Origin: Burkholderiales bacterium
GTDB taxonomy: Bacteria > Pseudomonadota > Gammaproteobacteria > Burkholderiales > Burkholderiaceae_C
DNA length: 64,000 bases
Assembly (NCBI GenBank): GCA_016213325.1
Contig: JACRAY010000005.1
Span: 124,001-188,000, forward strand
Direction of reading: 5' to 3'
Position numbers and translations under genes: made by a program. Positions 25,601 to 33,264 of this stretch are shown piece after piece (position 1 is the stretch's first letter; the number at the start of each line of letters is the position of its first letter). The notes under the pieces were generated by a model, which was not told where the DNA came from, made no database searches, and saw only the letters and a list, made by a program, of their open reading frames with translations.

Positions 25601-27709
25601 ATCGACACTTACACTGCCGACTTCGCCAACTCGATCGGCACGCTGACCGTGGGCGGGGTGGACGTGGTCGCCGGCGACAACGCCAACGTCGACATCGACA
25701 TCCTGCAGTACGTCAGCTACTCCTCGCAGACCGACACCGTCGAAGGCGACATGGTCGTGGGCGACATCAGCGTCTCCGTCAGCGCCACGGAAACCGAAGA
25801 CCTGTCCGGTGGCTCGAACATCGACGTCTCGATTTCCCGCAGCGTCTGGTACAACGACGCAGGCGCGGGCGGTGACCTGACGATCGGTGACATCACGCTG
25901 GCAGCCGCCGGCAACTCGGCGGACATCGATCTCGACATCTACCACCATGGCTCCTGGGCCACGATGGGCAACACCAACGTCGGCGTCATCGCCGTGACCG
26001 CGGCCAACGATGCGTCGATCGACGTGTACGGGTACATCTACAACGCCGAGGACGGCGAAGTGGGCGACGTCATGTTCGAAGGCTTCGTGGTCAATGTCGG
26101 GGACGATGGCGACGTCGACTTCCACATCGATGCGTACCTGTCGAACGTGGGTGGCACCGGCAACATCTCGCTGGGCAACATGGACATCAATGTCGGGGAA
26201 AGCACCGACGTCGACTTCATGTTCCATTACTACGCGACCGACGGCAACGACGTGGAGAGCTTCACGATCGGCACGGTGAACGTGGTGGCCGGTGACGGTT
26301 CCACGGTGGCGATCACCGACATCGACATGTACGAGTTCGTCGTGCAGGACATCGGCAACGTGACGCTGGGCAAGGTCACGGCCAGCCTTGGCGAGGGTGC
26401 GGAGTTCTCCTACAGCCCGACCATCCAGGCCTATACGGGCACCATCGGTGACGTCTCGGTGGGCGGCCTGGACGCCACGGTGGGTGAAGGCGCGTACCTG
26501 CAGTACTCGGTGGAAGTCACCGCTTCCGACGACATCGGCGACGTGACGATCGGCGACCTCTCGGTGGTCGCCGAGACCAGCGCTGAAGTCGACCTGACCG
26601 TCAGCGTGTCGTCCACGGTCGGCAGCCTGGGCGCGGTCGCGGTCGGCAACGTCGACGTCGAACTCGGCTACAGCGCCACCATGACCTGGGCCAGTGCCGG
26701 CCTGTACTTCTACGCCGGTGTCGACATCGACGGCGTGACGGTGGGCAACGTGAGCATGTCGGCTCTCGACGGCGCAGTCGGTTCGTTCTCGATCACCGCG
26801 GAAGGTGAGGATATCGGCACGATGGTGGTGGGCGACATCGAACTGAACTCGCTCGACGACGGCGTCACCTTCACGACTGCCGAAACGGCGGAAGCGCCGG
26901 TGTTCGAAGTCGGTGGCCGCCTGGCCCTGTGGATCGAAAGCAGCAGCACCGCCGACAACGCGCTGGAAGTAGGCGACGTCACGATCGCAGTCGAGGGCGA
27001 GCACGCCGACGACGAAGTGTGGCTGTACCTGGAAAGCGACGGCGACGTGACGATCGGCGACGTGACGGTGAGCGGCGCCGGCCTGTTCATCCTGGACGGC
27101 AATGCCCACACGGGTGAGGACAACACGTCCTTCATCTCGGTGGTCTCGGGCGGTGACATCACCATCGGCGACATCGACTTCTCGGGCTACGAGAACGACA
27201 TCACGCTGAACCTGAGCTGGACCGATGCGGGCGCTGCCAACATCACCGGCGGCGAAGGCGACGACGTCATCTACGGTAACGCGGGTAACAACATCATCAC
27301 CGGCAGCGAAGGCCAGGACGATATCGACATCAGCCAGGGCGGCAAGGACACCGTGTCGTACCAGGACGGTGACAGCGGTACCACCGCTGCCACGGTCGAC
27401 ATCATCACGGGCTTCAATGCGGACGACAGCGGCGCCTTCAACGGCGACGGCGACAAGCTCGACTTCAACCTGGTGGCCGGCAGTGCTGGCAACTTCGTGA
27501 AGGACGACAACTCGTCGCCGGCTGACATGGCTGCTTTCATCCAGGACGCCAACGACGCGCTGAACAGCACGGTGAAGTACTACGTCGACACCTTCGGTGG
27601 CAACACGTACATCGCGGTGAACTACGGCACCGGCGAGGCCGACCTGATCGTGCAGATCACGGGTACGAATGCCTACGACGAACTCACCTTCGCGAACATC
27701 ATCGCCTAA
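22685..27709 (+). CDS. Giant S-layer-like T1SS-secreted beta-repeat protein 1
   Basis: The 1674-aa acidic protein has almost no Lys/Arg and, as far as I can read, no Cys. Residues 1-165 form a helical N-terminal domain (ILELLVLMFDATPG; LHPNF; YYSVTTGGG) shared with the proteins at 31525 and 33265. About 1300 residues follow of degenerate repeats around G-D/N-V/I-x-V-x-A-G-D/N-x-A-x-V, probably a beta-solenoid. Near residue 1520 comes one RTX-like nonapeptide region (GGEGDDVIYGNAGNN), then a conserved 130-aa C-terminal domain ending in FANIIA. The absence of a Sec signal and the acidic C-terminal domain fit T1SS export by the locus at 41-47 kb. GGAG lies 8 nt before the ATG. The S-layer role is inferred. 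Confidence 0.85.
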   Translation: MAITANERGNILELLVLMFDATPGGYLDDVVAVYEAVGHNLAQLANLLGSTPAFQSLHPNFQTADEFATDFLSTVGLEGDVQARQWVIANFNAGLTKAQIMMAGWNYLDNLPVGAAAQYVVAAEIMHNKAEVSLYYSVTTGGGSLDLGELQSIIANVDETQASVDAAIDAIDDDLASGPILTVGQDNIHIFGDDPVNITGVVDGDADDFLGNGQSTYSAGDTIIGNNNTNLNLTVVEGGNAQFAQVQNMEAVNIYAATNGTGITFNAAAWENIGVVSLNDGVDGLAVFLNNLDAGIDMQVMNVTGSMSASIDTDNGNLYVRIANLDEGTEGILAQAEADGNVTISGVDMVSASIFDNNGVSLGDVMVTMGNTSYFGAFFSDDAAIINGTLDVTLGDSSTFSFSAWDLDKGGMTVGAIDVTAGDNSFIDISVTDSNTGTVDIGGISAVAGNSSTIELFISSDASSEEFNVALGNVNMTAGDSASIDMWVGIEGEDLSGQITAGMITAVAGDSSSVSITFDGYAGDNAYDGGVSVDGVSVMMGDSSYAYVNFETFTAASIGDVDITFGDWGTATLTVTDMSTADVGDVTITGGIAGSAFAYFYDMGELNLGNVSMSVGDAGEDGEDMVGGYVSLSLWEVGAATVGDVTLSAGVSGSAYFYAWGTGDASTLTVGDVSLMAGGDASVSISDHNSTTLGNVTVHGGAAATNWAGGYFYVEGVGTDSEITIGDIDVAAEAGNAYASVDNWLDGAGEDVELNAGAVTVGNVSVVAGDDAEAFFYVWQNANGVAYTTEEETPTLTNATMGDVTVGNVSLMAGNVSSIDATAGASFSIENYANTGMAGNLTVGDVTLEVGNGFVSGTLESNAYAWVGINQWGGAGAGDLTVGDISLTGGDFADLSVSITGYAWNSGAAMGNFTVGDVSFVGGESAYVQFDAWWAATDAGEDGGATVGDMTVGVVSVDVAQDATISISITHSIDTYTADFANSIGTLTVGGVDVVAGDNANVDIDILQYVSYSSQTDTVEGDMVVGDISVSVSATETEDLSGGSNIDVSISRSVWYNDAGAGGDLTIGDITLAAAGNSADIDLDIYHHGSWATMGNTNVGVIAVTAANDASIDVYGYIYNAEDGEVGDVMFEGFVVNVGDDGDVDFHIDAYLSNVGGTGNISLGNMDINVGESTDVDFMFHYYATDGNDVESFTIGTVNVVAGDGSTVAITDIDMYEFVVQDIGNVTLGKVTASLGEGAEFSYSPTIQAYTGTIGDVSVGGLDATVGEGAYLQYSVEVTASDDIGDVTIGDLSVVAETSAEVDLTVSVSSTVGSLGAVAVGNVDVELGYSATMTWASAGLYFYAGVDIDGVTVGNVSMSALDGAVGSFSITAEGEDIGTMVVGDIELNSLDDGVTFTTAETAEAPVFEVGGRLALWIESSSTADNALEVGDVTIAVEGEHADDEVWLYLESDGDVTIGDVTVSGAGLFILDGNAHTGEDNTSFISVVSGGDITIGDIDFSGYENDITLNLSWTDAGAANITGGEGDDVIYGNAGNNIITGSEGQDDIDISQGGKDTVSYQDGDSGTTAATVDIITGFNADDSGAFNGDGDKLDFNLVAGSAGNFVKDDNSSPADMAAFIQDANDALNSTVKYYVDTFGGNTYIAVNYGTGEADLIVQITGTNAYDELTFANIIA

Positions 27710-27729
27710 GCGGTAAGATGCTTCCCACG

Positions 27730-27756
27730 GGCCCCGGCGACCGCCGGGGCCTTTTT
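27730..27756 (+). terminator. Intrinsic terminator after secreted protein 1
   Basis: GGCCCCGGC (27730-27738) pairs with GCCGGGGCC (27743-27751) over a GACC loop and is followed by TTTTT. It lies 20 bp after the stop codon. The sulfotransferase gene starts only 22 bp later, leaving little room for its own promoter, so partial read-through is likely. Confidence 0.9.
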
Positions 27757-27777
27757 CGTTTCCAAGAGAACCCGTTT

Positions 27778-29727
27778 ATGTCCACTACCGTCGACACCGC
27801 GCTCCTCGAAGCCAAGGAGGCGGAACGTACCAAGACCGTGGCCGACGCGCTGACCATCCTGCGCGACGCGAACAAGAAGCACCCGAACAACGACAAGGTC
27901 GAGTTCGAGATGGCCCGGATGCTCGAAAAGGCCAAGAGCTGGAACCAGGCGCTGGTGCACTACCAGCGCATCGCCCAGCGGCACGAGAAGATGCCGCCCG
28001 ACGTGGCGCTGGGCAGCGCCCGGTCGCTGCTGGGGCTGAAGAAGTTCGACAAGGCCGAACAGCTTTTCACGGCGCTGAAGGAGAAGGCGCCCAACCGCGA
28101 AAAGGAAGTCCGCCTGGGGCTCGCCACGCTGGCGCGCCACAAGAAGGACTTCAAGGCGGCCGAAGAGCACGTGAAAGCCGTGCTGAAGGCCGACCCCAAC
28201 TCGATGGCTGCGCGCCACGAGCTGGCCGAGATCATCCTGGCGGCCGACCCCAAGGACACCAAGGGCCAGGCCCAGCAGATCCTGGAAAAGAACATCGACC
28301 GCGAGGACCTGCACGGCGACTCGCTGGACCGCTGGATGGTCTTCATGAAGGAGTCCAAGCGCGACAAGTACCTGAAGGAAAAGCTGGAAGGCTGGACCCA
28401 GAAGTACCCCAAGCGCGTGGAGTTCCTGTTCGGCTATGGCTTGGCCTGCAACCGCGCCGGTGAAATCACCATCGCCCGCCCCACGCTGCAGAAGGCGCTG
28501 GAACTGCTGCCCAACAACGGCAAGATCCTGTACGAGCTGGGCCTGGTGGAGCGCGTTGCCGGCAACATCGAGCTGTCGCAGCAGCTGATCGGCAAGGCGC
28601 TGGAGCAGCGCTGGGACTTCCCGGCGGGCCTGCGCACTTTCGGCGTCGACCACAAGTACGCCTACGGCGACGAGCAGTTCAAGCGCGTCAACCGTGCCGC
28701 CGCCAACCTGAGCGACATGCCGCCCGAAGACCAGGTGCAGATGCACTTTGCCCTGGGCAAGGCTTTCGACGACGTGGGCGAGCTGGACGCCTCCTTTGCG
28801 CACTACGCCATCGGCGGCAGCAAGAAGCGCAAGCTGGAGAACTACAACGAGAAGAACAACGCGCGCCTGTTCGGCCTGCTGCAGAAGCTGCTGAACAAGG
28901 ACCTGTTCGACAAGAACACGCAGCGCGGCTTCGAGGACGAGACGCCCACCTTCATCCTGGGCATGCCGCGTTCCGGCACTTCGCTGATGGAGCAGATCCT
29001 GTCGGCCCACCCCGACATCTTCGGTGCCGGCGAGCTGAAGCTCATGACCTCGGTGCTCGAGAACATCCAGGTCGGCCAGGCGCGCCTGCGCATGGGCGAC
29101 GTGGAGGCGGCCTTCCCGTACGACCAGAACGCCGGCTACGAAGACCGGGGCAAGGCCTACGTCGAGCGGCTGCGCCGCCTGGCGCCGGCGGGGCGCGACT
29201 ACAAGCGCATCGTCGACAAGATGCCGGGCAACTTCAACTTCGTCGGCCTGATCCACCTGATCCTGCCCAACGCGAAGATCATCCACAGCCGCCGCCACCC
29301 GGTGGAGACCTGCCTGTCGTGCTACCGCATCCACTTTGCGGAAGGCCACCAGTGGACGTACAACCAGCGCGAGCTGGGCCGCTACTACAAGCGCTACTGG
29401 AACCTCATGAAGCACTGGCGCGAGTCGCTGCCCGGCGTGATGTACGAGGCGCGCTACGAGGACAACGTGGCGGACGTGGAGGGTTCGGCGAAGAACCTCA
29501 TCTCGTACCTGGGCCTGCCCTGGGACGACAACTGCCTGAACTTCTACAACGTCGACCGCCCCGTCAAGACGGCCAGCGCATCCCAGGTGCGCAAGCCTAT
29601 CTACACGACGTCCACCAACCGCTGGCGCAAGTACGAGAAGTACCTGGGCCCGCTGCTGGAGGAAATCGGCGACCTCGTCGAGGAATACGAGCGCGAGCTC
29701 GAGTCCCCGGCGGTCAACCCGGCCTGA
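27778..29727 (+). CDS. TPR-repeat sulfotransferase
   Basis: The 649-aa cytoplasmic protein has TPR-like helical repeats in residues about 1-330 and a PAPS-dependent sulfotransferase domain in about 390-640. The 5'-phosphosulfate loop reads FILGMPRSGTSLMEQIL, the 3'-phosphate motif reads IIHSRRHPVETCLSCY, and a later YTTSTNRWRKY stretch is typical of the Sulfotransfer_3-type TPR proteins. It would transfer sulfate from PAPS to a protein or glycan, releasing PAP, which the CysQ encoded at 38464 can degrade. It lies directly behind secreted protein 1 past a terminator. Its stop overlaps the end of the convergent kinase gene by 14 bp. Confidence 0.88.
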   Translation: MSTTVDTALLEAKEAERTKTVADALTILRDANKKHPNNDKVEFEMARMLEKAKSWNQALVHYQRIAQRHEKMPPDVALGSARSLLGLKKFDKAEQLFTALKEKAPNREKEVRLGLATLARHKKDFKAAEEHVKAVLKADPNSMAARHELAEIILAADPKDTKGQAQQILEKNIDREDLHGDSLDRWMVFMKESKRDKYLKEKLEGWTQKYPKRVEFLFGYGLACNRAGEITIARPTLQKALELLPNNGKILYELGLVERVAGNIELSQQLIGKALEQRWDFPAGLRTFGVDHKYAYGDEQFKRVNRAAANLSDMPPEDQVQMHFALGKAFDDVGELDASFAHYAIGGSKKRKLENYNEKNNARLFGLLQKLLNKDLFDKNTQRGFEDETPTFILGMPRSGTSLMEQILSAHPDIFGAGELKLMTSVLENIQVGQARLRMGDVEAAFPYDQNAGYEDRGKAYVERLRRLAPAGRDYKRIVDKMPGNFNFVGLIHLILPNAKIIHSRRHPVETCLSCYRIHFAEGHQWTYNQRELGRYYKRYWNLMKHWRESLPGVMYEARYEDNVADVEGSAKNLISYLGLPWDDNCLNFYNVDRPVKTASASQVRKPIYTTSTNRWRKYEKYLGPLLEEIGDLVEEYERELESPAVNPA

Positions 29728-30550
29728 CCGGCTTCGGCAGGCTGGACCACAAAGCGGCCGCTGTCGGCCGCTTTGCCGCTTCTGGCGCCAGGCCGGCCGC
29801 CACGGCGTTGGCGAGCGGCGTGCCCAGCGCCAGCGCGCGCTGGCGCGGCGCCCCGGCGATCGTCTCTTCGGCCGTGTAGTGCCGGTTTTCGCCGGTCAGC
29901 ACCTGCAGCAGCACCATCGACGCGTGGTAGACGTCCGAAGGTGTTCCCAGCTGGCCGTACTGCAGCGGCTCCAGCCGTTCGGGCAGGGGCTGCCAGGGCG
30001 CCACGATGTGCCGGCCGTCGCCGAGCGCGCTCACGGGCTGGCACAAGGCAAAGTCGGCCAGCTTCACCGAGCCGGGCGCCTGCGGCGACGGGTCGCGGAT
30101 CAACACGTTGTTGGGGCAGACGTCGCCGTGCACGTGGTCCAGGACGTGGATGGCGTGCAGGGCCTGCAACAGCGCGCGCGCCACAATTTGGCAGACGTAA
30201 GCCCGCACTTCGTCCCCCGGCCTTATCCGGCTAAGCGAGATGCCGCAGCGCTCCAGCGCCAGGTACAGCCGCCCCTCGTGCTCGGAGGCGGCGTACAGGT
30301 AGGTCACGCAGGGGTGCCGGAACCGCACCAGCGCCTTGGCCTCGCGCTCCCATAGCGCGCGGTTCACTTCCGGCGCCATCAGCTTCATCGCTATCGGGTT
30401 GCCCCACATGTCGGTGCCGCCGTAGACGGTGCTGAAGGCGCCCACCCCGATCTGGTGGTCCAGCTGGTAGCCCACGCCGCCGAGCTTGAGCTTGCGCACC
30501 GGGGGAAAGCTGGCCTTGTCCTCGGCCATCATTCGGGTTCGTTGGGTCAT
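29714..30550 (-). CDS. Ser/Thr protein kinase-like protein, copy 1
   Basis: The 278-aa soluble Hanks-type kinase domain stands alone, with no TM segment or sensor. It has the glycine loop GVGAFSTVYGG (residues 35-45), Lys56 (IAMKLM), an alphaC Glu near 68-70, the catalytic loop H141-G-D143 with N148 (HGDVCPNN), and D166-F-A in place of DFG. Metal- and phosphate-binding residues are therefore kept. It is a tandem paralogue of the gene at 30568-31449, starting 17 bp after that gene's stop, with a matching GGAATC ribosome-site region upstream. It may phosphorylate a regulator or a component of the surface-protein system; the target is unknown. Confidence 0.82.
   Translation of the reverse strand: MTQRTRMMAEDKASFPPVRKLKLGGVGYQLDHQIGVGAFSTVYGGTDMWGNPIAMKLMAPEVNRALWEREAKALVRFRHPCVTYLYAASEHEGRLYLALERCGISLSRIRPGDEVRAYVCQIVARALLQALHAIHVLDHVHGDVCPNNVLIRDPSPQAPGSVKLADFALCQPVSALGDGRHIVAPWQPLPERLEPLQYGQLGTPSDVYHASMVLLQVLTGENRHYTAEETIAGAPRQRALALGTPLANAVAAGLAPEAAKRPTAAALWSSLPKPVRPG
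29750..29775. terminator. Bidirectional hairpin inside the kinase-1 coding end
   Basis: CAAAGCGGCCG (29750-29760) pairs perfectly with CGGCCGCTTTG (29765-29775) across CTGT. It lies 22 bp downstream of the sulfotransferase stop and could terminate that transcript, yet it is read as codons for A-K-R-P-T-A-A-A-L-W in kinase 1. The T-run is short (TTT). Confidence 0.45.
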
Positions 30551-30567
30551 CGCTTGGGATTCCAGGG

Positions 30568-31449
30568 TCAGGGGGCCCGCACAGGCTGTGCCGCTCCAGC
30601 GGGCAATTCTCGCAGCCTCGGATTCACCAGCATGGCCAGCATCGACCACAACGCAGCTGCCGACGGCCGCGCCGCCGCGTCCAGGGCCAAGCCGGCAGCA
30701 ATTGCTTCGCCCAGCCTCGTGCCCGTGGCGAGCGCACGCTCTCGCGGCGCTCCTGCCATTGTCTCCTCGGACGTGTAGTGCTTCGTCTCGCCGGTCAGTA
30801 CCTGCAGCAGCACCATGGCCGCGAGGTACACGTCCGTCGCCGGGCCCAGGTTCCCGGGGCGGCCGGGCTCCAGGCGTTCCGGCAGGGGCTGCCACGGCGG
30901 CACCAGGTGCCGCCCTTCGGACAGCTGGCCCACCGGCTGGCAAAGCGCGAAGTCCGTGAGCTTCACGATGCCCAGCGACTGCGGCGAAGGGTCGCGGACC
31001 AGCACATTGTTGGCGCTGACGTCGCCGTGCCAGTGCTTCATGACGTGCAGGGTGTGCAGTACCTGCAGCAGCGAGCGGGCCACCACAAGGCAGGCGCGCG
31101 GGCGCAGCGGGGCACTCGGCCGCATGCGGCTGACCGCGATGCCGCAACGTTCCAGTACCAGGTACAGGCGCCCTTCGTGCTCATGGGCGCCGTACAGGTG
31201 GGGCACGCACGGGTGCCGGAACCGCACCAGGGCCTTGCCCTCGCGCTCCCAGAGTGACCGGCTGGCGTCCGGGGACATCAGTTTCATGGCGATCGGGTTG
31301 CCCCACATGTCGACCCCGCCGTAAACCTTGCTGAAGGCGCCCACGCCGATCTGGTGGTCCAGCTGGTAGCCCACGCCGCCCAGCCCGAGCTTGCGCACCG
31401 GGGGAAAGCTGGCCTTGTCCTCGGCCACTACGCGGGTCCGTCGGGTCAT
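30568..31449 (-). CDS. Ser/Thr protein kinase-like protein, copy 2
   Basis: The 293-aa soluble kinase is collinear with copy 1. It has GVGAFSKVYGG (35-45), Lys56, H141-G-D143, N148 (HGDVSANN) and D166-F-A168. The shared N-terminal segment (AEDKASFPPVRK, then GGVGYQLDHQIGVGAF) shows recent tandem duplication; the C-terminal tail differs. It is divergent from secreted protein 2. Its ATG at 31449 is only 4 nt from the CRP-type site at 31454-31469, so bound regulator would also affect this transcript. Both kinases are predicted cytoplasmic. Confidence 0.82.
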   Translation of the reverse strand: MTRRTRVVAEDKASFPPVRKLGLGGVGYQLDHQIGVGAFSKVYGGVDMWGNPIAMKLMSPDASRSLWEREGKALVRFRHPCVPHLYGAHEHEGRLYLVLERCGIAVSRMRPSAPLRPRACLVVARSLLQVLHTLHVMKHWHGDVSANNVLVRDPSPQSLGIVKLTDFALCQPVGQLSEGRHLVPPWQPLPERLEPGRPGNLGPATDVYLAAMVLLQVLTGETKHYTSEETMAGAPRERALATGTRLGEAIAAGLALDAAARPSAAALWSMLAMLVNPRLRELPAGAAQPVRAP

Positions 31450-31453
31450 CGCT

Positions 31454-31496
31454 TGTGATTCCAGTCACGGCAGCCCCCACGGGCCGTTCCTATACT
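31454..31496 (+). promoter_or_regulatory. CRP-type class II promoter of secreted protein 2
   Basis: TGTGATTCCAGTCACG (31454-31469) matches TGTGA-N6-TCACA at nine of ten positions. TATACT at 31491-31496 lies 29.5 bp from its centre. The layout is nearly superimposable on the promoter at 22574-22617. The site also covers the ribosome-site region of the divergent kinase gene, so it could repress the kinases while activating the secreted protein. Confidence 0.65.
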
Positions 31497-31524
31497 CCAT
31501 TCTCGCAGTCCCCAGGAACCCGCT

Positions 31525-33177
31525 TTGGCCATCACGTCCCAGGAACGAGCCGACCTGCTCGAGCTCGTCGTCCTCATGTTCGACGCCACCCCCGGTGCGC
31601 GTTACCTGCCCAATGTGGTCGCCGTGTACGAGGCGGCCGGCCACGACCTGCACCAGCTGGCCACGCTGCTGGCCGGCACCAGCGCGTTCCTCGGCCTGCA
31701 CCCGAACTTCGAGCTGGCCGACGAGTTCGCCTCCGAGTTCCTCGCCACCATCGGCCTGGAGAACGACGCGTTCGCGCGCGACTGGGTCGTGGCGCAGTTC
31801 AACGCGGGCGCGAGCAAGCCCGACATCGTCTTCGCCACCTGGGCCGTGCTGGCCGGCCTGCCGGGCAACGCACCGCCGCAGTACCTGGCTGCCAAGGCCA
31901 CGCTGGAGCACAAGGCGCAGGTTTCGGCCTATTACGCCGTGACGGTGGGCGGTGACGCGGAGAGCGTCGAAGCCTTGCAGGCGGTGCTGCGCGGGGTCAC
32001 CGAAGACGGCACCACGGTGGCGGTCGCCCTGGCGGCCATAGACGCCGCCATTGCCGGCGGCCCGCAGCTCACCATCGCCCAGGACGACATTGCGGTGCCG
32101 GGCACCGGCCCGGTCACGGTGTCCGGCCTGATCGACGGCGACGCGGACGGCAACACCGAAGCCTCCACCCTGACGGCGGGCGACAGCGTCAGCGGCAATG
32201 GCGCCACCACGCTCAAGCTCACCGTCGTCGAGCCCGGCCAGACCGCTTTTGCCCAGCTGGCCGGCATCGAACAGGTCTTGCTGGTGGCGTCCACCGCGGG
32301 CCCGCTGAAACTCAACGCAGGCGGCTGGACCGGTGTCGGCTCGCTGGCGCTGGCCGGTGGCATGGACGGGCTCGAGGTGTTCGTCGACGACCTCGCGACC
32401 GATACCGCCATCAGCGTGCAGGACGCCGTCGGTTCCGTCACGGTGCTGTACGACAGCGGGCTGTTCGCCTCGGTGCGCAACGACGTCGCAGGCTCGGCCG
32501 GCGCGTCCTTCCAGGCCAGCGCCGGTGGCGACATCACCGCCACGGTAGCCGGCGGTGCCACGGTGGCCATCAGCATCCATGCGGCCATGGCCATCGGCGA
32601 CATCACGGTCAGCGGCGAGGGCGGCTTCATCGTCGATGGCCAGCCCCAGGACGAAGTCTCCATCGGCAACGTCGACTTCAGCGGCTACCAGAACCATGCC
32701 CTGATCGACCTGCGCTTCACCGCCACCGGCGCATCGGCCATCAGCAGCGGCGCGGGCGACGACGAGATCTGGGGCAATGCCGGCAACAATACATTCACTG
32801 CGGGCGCGGGCGTGGACATCCTCCATTTGGGGGAGGGCGGCATCGACACTGTGGTCACGCGTGCGGGCGACAGCGGCACGGCGACAGGCACGCTCGACAC
32901 GGTCACCGGTTTCGCACCGGGCGACCTGCTCGACTTCGACCTCGCGGCCGGCTCTGCGGGCAACTACGTAGAGCGCGCAGACAACTTCACCACGCTGGCC
33001 GAGTTCATCGCCAACGCCGATGAGGCGCTGGGCAGCGCCGCCAGGTACTTCGTGCAGGACAACGGGGTGGATACCTACGTGGCCGTCGACTTCGGCAGCG
33101 GCGGCGCGGACGCTATCATCCTGCTCATGGGCGTGGCCGATGCCACGAGCCTGCAGTTCCAGGATTTCGTCGCCTGA
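31525..33177 (+). CDS. S-layer-like T1SS-secreted protein 2 (short paralogue, TTG start)
   Basis: The 550-aa paralogue of the proteins at 22685 and 33265 keeps the N-terminal helical domain (LLELVVLMFDATPG; LHPNFELADEF), a short middle region and the C-terminal module. That module comprises an RTX-like stretch (GAGDDEIWGNAGNN), FDLAAGSAGNYV, and an end in LQFQDFVA. The long G-D-V repeat array is largely missing. The initiator must be TTG 31525, because the next residues AITSQER align with the MAIT starts of both paralogues and AGGAA lies 9 nt upstream. The predicted 5' leader is only about 20 nt. The D-F-V-A end resembles PrtB/PrtC-type T1SS signals. Confidence 0.82.
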   Translation: MAITSQERADLLELVVLMFDATPGARYLPNVVAVYEAAGHDLHQLATLLAGTSAFLGLHPNFELADEFASEFLATIGLENDAFARDWVVAQFNAGASKPDIVFATWAVLAGLPGNAPPQYLAAKATLEHKAQVSAYYAVTVGGDAESVEALQAVLRGVTEDGTTVAVALAAIDAAIAGGPQLTIAQDDIAVPGTGPVTVSGLIDGDADGNTEASTLTAGDSVSGNGATTLKLTVVEPGQTAFAQLAGIEQVLLVASTAGPLKLNAGGWTGVGSLALAGGMDGLEVFVDDLATDTAISVQDAVGSVTVLYDSGLFASVRNDVAGSAGASFQASAGGDITATVAGGATVAISIHAAMAIGDITVSGEGGFIVDGQPQDEVSIGNVDFSGYQNHALIDLRFTATGASAISSGAGDDEIWGNAGNNTFTAGAGVDILHLGEGGIDTVVTRAGDSGTATGTLDTVTGFAPGDLLDFDLAAGSAGNYVERADNFTTLAEFIANADEALGSAARYFVQDNGVDTYVAVDFGSGGADAIILLMGVADATSLQFQDFVA

Positions 33178-33200
33178 CGGAGGACCTGGAGTGCAGCACG

Positions 33201-33224
33201 CCCCGGCACATTGCCGGGGTTTTT
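33201..33224 (+). terminator. Intrinsic terminator after secreted protein 2
   Basis: CCCCGGCA (33201-33208) pairs with TGCCGGGG (33212-33219) over CAT, followed by TTTTT. The next gene starts 40 bp on and has no visible promoter of its own, so read-through may supply it. Confidence 0.88.
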
Positions 33225-33264
33225 CATTCAAGTCGTTTGCCAACCACACGGGGGACTTCAAACC

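Noticed and set aside
22661..27109. A 1482-codon open frame antisense to giant protein 1
   Set aside because: It is His/Val/Asp/Arg-rich shadow sequence produced by GC-rich, periodic codons of the sense repeats. It has no domain, no ribosome site and no matching paralogue pattern.
30551..30570. Possible fourth CRP-type site upstream of kinase 1
   Set aside because: The sequence TGGGATTCCAGGGTCA is homologous to the real site at 31454 but both half-sites are broken. It is best seen as a by-product of the kinase duplication.
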